Shown piece after piece: positions 59,890 to 64,000 of a DNA stretch of 64,000 bases. Below the pieces are notes generated by a model that saw only the letters and a program-made list of their open reading frames with translations, ran no database searches and was not told the DNA's origin. The DNA is from Leptospira licerasiae serovar Varillal str. VAR 010. GTDB taxonomy: Bacteria; Spirochaetota; Leptospiria; Leptospirales; Leptospiraceae. The stretch spans positions 214,001-278,000 of the forward strand of contig NZ_AHOO02000011.1 of NCBI RefSeq assembly GCF_000244755.1, in the 5' to 3' direction. The position numbers and the translations under genes were made by a program. Each line of letters begins with the position of its first letter. Position 1 is the first letter of the stretch.

Positions 59890-60249
59890 ATGAAATATTC
59901 TATCTCCCTATTTCTTTTAGCCTTTTTAGGCTGCGGAGTAAAACCGGTCCCTCCCCCTGCGGGTAAATTCTGCGAGCCGATGCTCAAAAACACACAATGC
60001 GTGTATCTGGACTTCAGAAATGCAAAGGCGATCTTGGAAGATAAAGAATATCCGATGAAATCCACAAGCACCTTGAATTTTTCCTACAAAGTAGATGATG
60101 TCTATTACGAAGTGGAAGTCCTGAATGAGAATCGAGTCAAGATCACAGGTACCAACGGATTCCAAAAAACATTATTAAAATTGAAAGATAAAGACGAGAG
60201 GAAAAAAGAATACGCCAAACTTTGGAAGGCGATCAAGGATCTTTTTTAA
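59890..60249 (+). CDS. Small lipoprotein of unknown function
   Basis: 119 residues. Signal peptide MKYSISLFLLAFLGCG with the lipid Cys at 15, followed by a Pro-rich linker (VKPVPPPAGK), two Cys (FCEPMLKNTQC) and a small beta-rich domain (KVDDVYYEVEVLNENRVKI). Cotranscribed with the membrane-anchored protein before it. No family recognised. Confidence 0.8.
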   Translation: MKYSISLFLLAFLGCGVKPVPPPAGKFCEPMLKNTQCVYLDFRNAKAILEDKEYPMKSTSTLNFSYKVDDVYYEVEVLNENRVKITGTNGFQKTLLKLKDKDERKKEYAKLWKAIKDLF

Positions 60250-60257
60250 ATTTATAC

Positions 60258-60348
60258 TCACTTCGCTCGTGAAGCTCACATCGTGATGAGCTATAGTCGC
60301 TTCGCTCCTGAAGCCCGCGTAGTGGCTATAGTCGCTTCGCTCCTGAAG
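60258..60348. repeat. Three tandem 35-base hairpin units
   Basis: Two exact copies of a 24-base segment (60290-60313 and 60325-60348, ending CGCTTCGCTCCTGAAG) lie 35 bases apart; a related unit (CTCACTTCGCTCGTGAAG) precedes them at 60258-60275. Each contains the small hairpin CTTC-GCTCCT-GAAG. They lie between the convergent lipoprotein and toxin genes. Too few units and no spacers of CRISPR kind. Confidence 0.8.
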
Positions 60349-60375
60349 TCAAATATCTAATACTTAGAAATTTGA

Positions 60376-60786
60376 CTATAAAGAGATTACCTTTAGGTTT
60401 CCCTTTTTACCGTATTTTATAATTTCCTTATCTTTGGTGACTAACTCCGCGTTTAAGACTCTTGCAGTGGCTACAATGATCCGATCCGCCGGATCCCCGT
60501 GAAATGAGTCTGGCAAATTCACACTTTCTACAATTACTTCAGGACTTAAATTATAAGGTTGGATGCCGGGAGCATTATACGCATCTTGCAACCATCGATT
60601 TAATGTTCCTGAGATCTGTATCCTTTTTTTGGCTACAAGCATCCCAACTTCCCATCCGGATATTTCGGAGATAAAGATCCCTCTATGAGGAATATGCCTG
60701 TATAATTTCCTCAGAATGGGTTCTTTTTCCATTCTAGGATCTCCTTCCATTAGCCAGATCCAGGCATGAGTATCTAGAACGATCAT
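60376..60786 (-). CDS. PIN-domain toxin, VapC type
   Basis: 136 residues. PIN pattern: MIVLDTHAWIWLMEGD (first acidic residue Asp5), FISEISGWEVGML (Glu), and SFHGDPADRIIVATARVLNAELVTKDKEI (Asp residues near 98-102 and about 120). These toxins are Mg2+-dependent RNases acting on tRNA or mRNA. Its ATG touches the antitoxin stop (TAA then ATG with no spacer), as expected of a toxin-antitoxin operon. Confidence 0.93.
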   Translation of the reverse strand: MIVLDTHAWIWLMEGDPRMEKEPILRKLYRHIPHRGIFISEISGWEVGMLVAKKRIQISGTLNRWLQDAYNAPGIQPYNLSPEVIVESVNLPDSFHGDPADRIIVATARVLNAELVTKDKEIIKYGKKGNLKVISL

Positions 60787-61017
60787 TTATTTGGAGTCCG
60801 CATCCCAACGTAAGCCTAGGCTCGGAACAATATCTTCGTTCTCTTGGATACGTCCTTTTAGATAACCGAATAAGCGAGCCGCAGTACTATCTTTGATAGT
60901 TACGAGTTTGGCCACAGGTTTCCCGTGTTTGGTGATGATCACTTCTTCCTGGGTTTCTTGGACTCTGTCCATTAGGCTCAGGCATTTGGATTTGAATTCG
61001 GCGGCAGATAATTGCAT
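60787..61017 (-). CDS. Phd/YefM-family antitoxin
   Basis: 76 residues from ATG 61017. N-terminal DNA-binding part QLSAAEFKSKCLSLMDRVQETQEEVIITKHGKPVAKLV is typical of Phd/YefM; the C-terminus (DIVPSLGLRWDADSK) should bind the toxin. A GAGG three bases upstream and a good promoter with an embedded palindrome lie just before it. An upstream TTG (61026) adds three codons and is less likely. Confidence 0.92.
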   Translation of the reverse strand: MQLSAAEFKSKCLSLMDRVQETQEEVIITKHGKPVAKLVTIKDSTAARLFGYLKGRIQENEDIVPSLGLRWDADSK

Positions 61018-61026
61018 ACACCTCAA

Positions 61027-61055
61027 ATTATAATATGACCAGTCATCAATGTCCA
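61027..61055 (-). promoter_or_regulatory. Toxin-antitoxin promoter with operator
   Basis: On the minus strand TGGACA (61055-61050), a 17-base spacer and TATAAT (61032-61027) form a near-consensus sigma70 promoter; transcription would start only a few bases before the antitoxin ATG. The palindrome ATGAC-CA-GTCAT (61035-61046) sits between the boxes and is the likely binding site for antitoxin autoregulation. The remaining 61056-61240 holds an ACTCGAACGAGT palindrome and the cyclase promoter, not resolved. Confidence 0.75.
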
Positions 61056-61240
61056 GTTTTTTTATCTTGAATCCTCGTTCCGAGAAAATTTTCGAGAAAC
61101 GATCTTAGAAAAGCAATTTGATCGCGACTACTCGAACGAGTGATGTAGGTATCCTCTTATGAAATAATTCGAGAAGAATCGACCGGATCATAAAAAATGC
61201 TCGCTGGAACTGGTTTTCTCCACCTTATTGATCTACGCAT

Positions 61241-63286
61241 ATGAGTGATCCAGGCAGTACGATTCGTTTTTTTATTTTAGGAATTCTTATTTGTTTTTTA
61301 TCCTTCTCTTCCTGCTCCGAAGCAAAAGGTAAAGAACGCCCCAAGGCGGAGAATGGAACATTAGATTTAAGCAATTGGGATTTTGAAAAAGACGGAACAG
61401 TAGAACTGAACGGAGACTGGAGATATTATTGGAAGGAACTCATTCCTCCAAAAAATTTCCAAGACGATCTTGTTTCAGATCCGAGCGGGTTCATTCCTGT
61501 TCCAGGGGTATGGAACGGTCATCTTTTAAAAGGAGAACCTTTACCTGCGATAGGTTACATCACTTATCATTTAAGATTGTATCTTCCGGAACACACTCCT
61601 GATCTTGCGGTACGAATCGACGACGGGCAAGGTTCTGCATACTCTTTATATTGGAACGGCAAACTTGTAGCTTATAACGGAAGGCCGGGAGCGTCTCCGG
61701 AAGAAGAACGCCCGGAATATTTGGCTCAAACCAGTTCCGTTCCTCATTCCAAACAAGTGGATTTAGTGATGCATATTTCAAATCACTACCACCGGAACGG
61801 CGGCTTTCAAATGCCGATCTTACTTGGAGATTCTTCTCAAATTTTTGCGGCAAGGGACCGGAACAGGATGACAAGCGCATTTTTGGGAGGCGCGTTACTC
61901 ATCATGGGCTTGTATCATATGGGCCTATTCTTATTCAGAAAAAAAGAAATGGAGATCCTTTGGTTCTCCCTTACCTGTCTTGCAATCACTTCCAGGGTAT
62001 TTTTCAGCGGAGATAGATTTATAGGAGAGGCTCTCAGGGAAGCTCCTTGGAATATCATGGTCCGAATAGAATATCTCTCCTTCTATCTAGGCGTCCCTTT
62101 TATGGCGATGTTTATGAGAACTTTGTATCCTGCTCAGTTCGGAAAGACTGCCATGATTGTTATTATGGCAGTCTCTATTCCTCCTTGTCTTTCCATTATA
62201 GTGCTTCCTCCCGCGCTCTTCAGTTATACCCTCCCTTATTACCAAGCGCTGATCGTATTCTCAGGAATTTATGGTATGATCATGTTGACTATAGCGATAT
62301 TCAAAGGTTTACAAGGTGCAAAACTGATGTTACTCGGCTTAGGGATCTTCTTTGCATCCGTATTGAATGATTTTATTTTTTATCAATTCCATATAGGACC
62401 GGGATATCTTACTCCCGCAGGTCTATTCCTGTTGACGTTTGCGGACGCGGCTACATTGGGTAGAAGGATCGCAACCGCGTTCAATACAAGCGAAGAGCTA
62501 TCCGTCAATCTGGAGAAGAAGGTAGTAGAAAGAACAAAAGAACTCGCAGAAGAAAGAGACCGCACGGATTTGCTATTACTGAACATTCTTCCTAAACCAG
62601 TCGCAGAAGAATTAAAGTCCAAAGGATCAGTCACTCCAGTATATTACGAGTCCGCGAGTATACTATTTACCGACTTTGTGGGATTCACTAAAATTGCTGC
62701 GGAGATGTTGCCCAAAGATCTGGTAGAGGACCTGCATAATTGTTTTTCAGAATTCGATTCAATAGTCTCCCGTTTGGGTTTGGAAAAACTAAAGACGATC
62801 GGTGATTCTTATATGTGCGCCGGAGGGATTCCTAATACGAACTTCACTCATGCTGTGGATAATTGTTTGGCCGGCCTGGAATTTCTAAAATTTATGAATA
62901 AAATTGCAGAGTCAAAATCGCAATTGGGACTTCCATTCTGGGAATTAAGAGTGGGTGTTCATACTGGACCGGTGACATCCGGAGTAATAGGATCCAACAA
63001 ATTCGCGTACGATGTTTGGGGAGACGCGGTCAATCTTGCTAGCAGGATGGAATCCTCAGGCAAACCGGGACATCTAAATATCTCAGGCTCCACTTACGAA
63101 CACGTAAAAGATTTTTTTGTATGCGAATATAGAGGAAAGATCCAAGCAAAAGGAAAGGGAGAAGTGGATATGTATTTTGTAAGTTCCATTCGCCCGGAAC
63201 TTTCCGTGGATGCAAAAGGAATTTCTCCGAACGAAAAATTCGAAACTTTGAGAAAAGAATTAAATCTGAAACTAAGTGCGGTCTGA
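61241..63286 (+). CDS. Receptor-type class III adenylate cyclase
   Basis: 681 residues. N-terminal signal with a possible lipobox (SFSSCS); an exported jelly-roll domain (about 40-200, WDFEKDGTVELNGDWRYYW) of the 7TMR-DISM type; about seven membrane helices (211-405); a short coiled coil (VNLEKKVVERTKELAEE); and a class III cyclase domain. Metal Asp478 (ILFTDFVGFT) and Asp522 (KTIGDSYMCAGG), base-specificity Lys518 and Asp591 (AYDVWGDAVNLASRM), Asn598 and Arg602 are all kept. The Lys/Asp pair points to ATP, hence cAMP. Extracellular ligand, perhaps a carbohydrate, unknown. Confidence 0.93.
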   Translation: MSDPGSTIRFFILGILICFLSFSSCSEAKGKERPKAENGTLDLSNWDFEKDGTVELNGDWRYYWKELIPPKNFQDDLVSDPSGFIPVPGVWNGHLLKGEPLPAIGYITYHLRLYLPEHTPDLAVRIDDGQGSAYSLYWNGKLVAYNGRPGASPEEERPEYLAQTSSVPHSKQVDLVMHISNHYHRNGGFQMPILLGDSSQIFAARDRNRMTSAFLGGALLIMGLYHMGLFLFRKKEMEILWFSLTCLAITSRVFFSGDRFIGEALREAPWNIMVRIEYLSFYLGVPFMAMFMRTLYPAQFGKTAMIVIMAVSIPPCLSIIVLPPALFSYTLPYYQALIVFSGIYGMIMLTIAIFKGLQGAKLMLLGLGIFFASVLNDFIFYQFHIGPGYLTPAGLFLLTFADAATLGRRIATAFNTSEELSVNLEKKVVERTKELAEERDRTDLLLLNILPKPVAEELKSKGSVTPVYYESASILFTDFVGFTKIAAEMLPKDLVEDLHNCFSEFDSIVSRLGLEKLKTIGDSYMCAGGIPNTNFTHAVDNCLAGLEFLKFMNKIAESKSQLGLPFWELRVGVHTGPVTSGVIGSNKFAYDVWGDAVNLASRMESSGKPGHLNISGSTYEHVKDFFVCEYRGKIQAKGKGEVDMYFVSSIRPELSVDAKGISPNEKFETLRKELNLKLSAV

Positions 63287-63318
63287 TTCGAGGTTTCGGG
63301 AGAAATATTAAAAATTTC

Positions 63319-64000
63319 TTATCTTCTATAAATGCGAGGAAAGATAAAAGTGATCCCATAGATCATACCTTGCGCTTTTACATCTTCCGGGACTTTTCCG
63401 AAATTTTGTCCCCTAAGAGCATCCACGCAGGATTGGTCTACAAGAGATTGTCCTTGGGAAGAGATAAGTTTGGTATCTATTACTTGGCCGGCATCGTTTA
63501 ATAAAAATTGGACTTTCGCTTCTCCGGGTTCGATCGCTTCTCGGATAACAGTTCCTGCACCGTCACGATATCCGAAATTCCCTCCACCGGGAGGAGAAAA
63601 ACTTTGTTCGATCTGGCGGAGCATTCTTTTAAAATATTCGTAACCTACTAACTTCTTAGTAGGAACGCTCATAGAAGAACTTCCGTCCCAACGAAATAAC
63701 ATATCTTGTTGAAAACGATAATTGAACGGAATCTTTGTGAGTCTTCCAGTGGCTGGAGTTTGCTCCGGAGTTTGTTCATTCGGATTGGTAAATTCCACAG
63801 GATCCTGTTTTAGGATAGCGACTTCGTATACTTTTTCTTCTTCTGTTTTCTTTTGGGAGTTTTGAGGAGTTGCCTTGGAAGGATTTCTGAAAATATTTCC
63901 CATTACGAATTCACGGAACGGAGAAAGTGTATGAAATCCTTTCTCTTTGGTGATCCCACCGGAACCTGCGGACTCTACGTTAGATAACGCTTTGTATTCG
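63319..64000 (-). CDS. TonB-like C-terminal-domain protein (partial, runs off the right edge)
   Basis: The frame is open from the window edge through the ATG at 63903 to the stop at 63319: at least 226 residues, of which [15 protein letters not shown] is the first part. It continues through a Pro/Thr-rich linker ([14 protein letters not shown]) to a C-terminal domain with [35 protein letters not shown], the pattern of TonB C-terminal or related domains, ending [10 protein letters not shown]. No membrane helix is in the visible part. The gene probably starts outside the window. Confidence 0.72.
   Translation of the reverse strand, partial: EYKALSNVESAGSGGITKEKGFHTLSPFREFVMGNIFRNPSKATPQNSQKKTEEEKVYEVAILKQDPVEFTNPNEQTPEQTPATGRLTKIPFNYRFQQDMLFRWDGSSSMSVPTKKLVGYEYFKRMLRQIEQSFSPPGGGNFGYRDGAGTVIREAIEPGEAKVQFLLNDAGQVIDTKLISSQGQSLVDQSCVDALRGQNFGKVPEDVKAQGMIYGITFIFPRIYRR

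Noticed and set aside
60258..60348. CRISPR array
   Set aside because: Units are adjacent with related rather than unique intervening sequence, three only, no cas genes in the window.

Overview
The window reads as chromosomal DNA of a spirochaete, most likely Leptospira (inference). The support is flagellar hook genes (fliK-flgD-flgE), many lipoproteins with loose spirochaetal lipoboxes ending in GC, QC or AC, GAF/HD-GYP and class III cyclase signalling proteins, a TonB-like protein, and a gene order and base composition (mid-40s % GC by eye) that would suit an intermediate-clade Leptospira. There is no prophage, integrase, transposase or CRISPR array. The accessory-looking parts are a toxin-antitoxin pair, a small ArsR cassette between two copies of a 150-bp repeat, and several palindromic intergenic repeats.

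Layout. 1-3.1 kb (minus): thrS, infC, rpmI and the start of rplT, a translation operon. 3.4-4.5 kb (plus): carA. 4.7-6.15 kb (minus): arsR plus two SRPBCC/AHSA1 proteins, one a lipoprotein, bracketed by direct 150-bp repeats. 6.5-11.3 kb (minus): a very acidic repeat protein and a GAF protein with a degenerate GGDEF domain. 11.5-20.3 kb (minus): a complete F1Fo ATP synthase operon preceded by two small membrane proteins, lepB and a small lipoprotein. 20.6-23.7 kb (plus): HpcH-like lyase, TetR regulator, CorA transporter and an SDR. 23.9-25.7 kb (minus): a LytS/LytTR-type two-component system, divergent from an outer-membrane barrel and a FecR protein ending in a CxxCH motif (25.9-28.1 kb). 28.2-38.4 kb (minus): an operon of three giant lipoproteins, two of them paralogues, behind a good sigma70-like promoter. 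38.8-41.4 kb (minus): TMEM43-like protein, trpC and a STAS protein; murD (plus) follows. 42.8-47.3 kb (minus): GAF/HD-GYP protein and a cyclic-nucleotide-binding patatin. 47.5-51.5 kb (minus): flgE, flgD, fliK and a small Cys/His protein. 51.8-58.8 kb (minus): carB, membrane sulfatase-like enzyme, rsmD, TPR-like exported protein and a zinc-ribbon protein. 58.9-60.2 kb (plus): membrane-anchored helical-repeat protein and lipoprotein. 60.4-61.0 kb (minus): VapC/Phd-type toxin-antitoxin. 61.2-63.3 kb (plus): receptor-type adenylate cyclase. 63.3-64 kb (minus): a TonB-like protein running off the right edge.

Working together: carA and carB make one enzyme but lie about 47 kb apart, each beside a palindromic repeat. 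The adenylate cyclase could supply cAMP to the doubly CNB-domained patatin. The acidic repeat protein carries about a dozen copies of a motif that looks like the CheY-binding N-terminus of FliM and sits directly upstream of a GAF/GGDEF-like protein; this is the most original candidate system here. A second candidate is the barrel plus FecR/CxxCH pair divergent from a sensor kinase and regulator.
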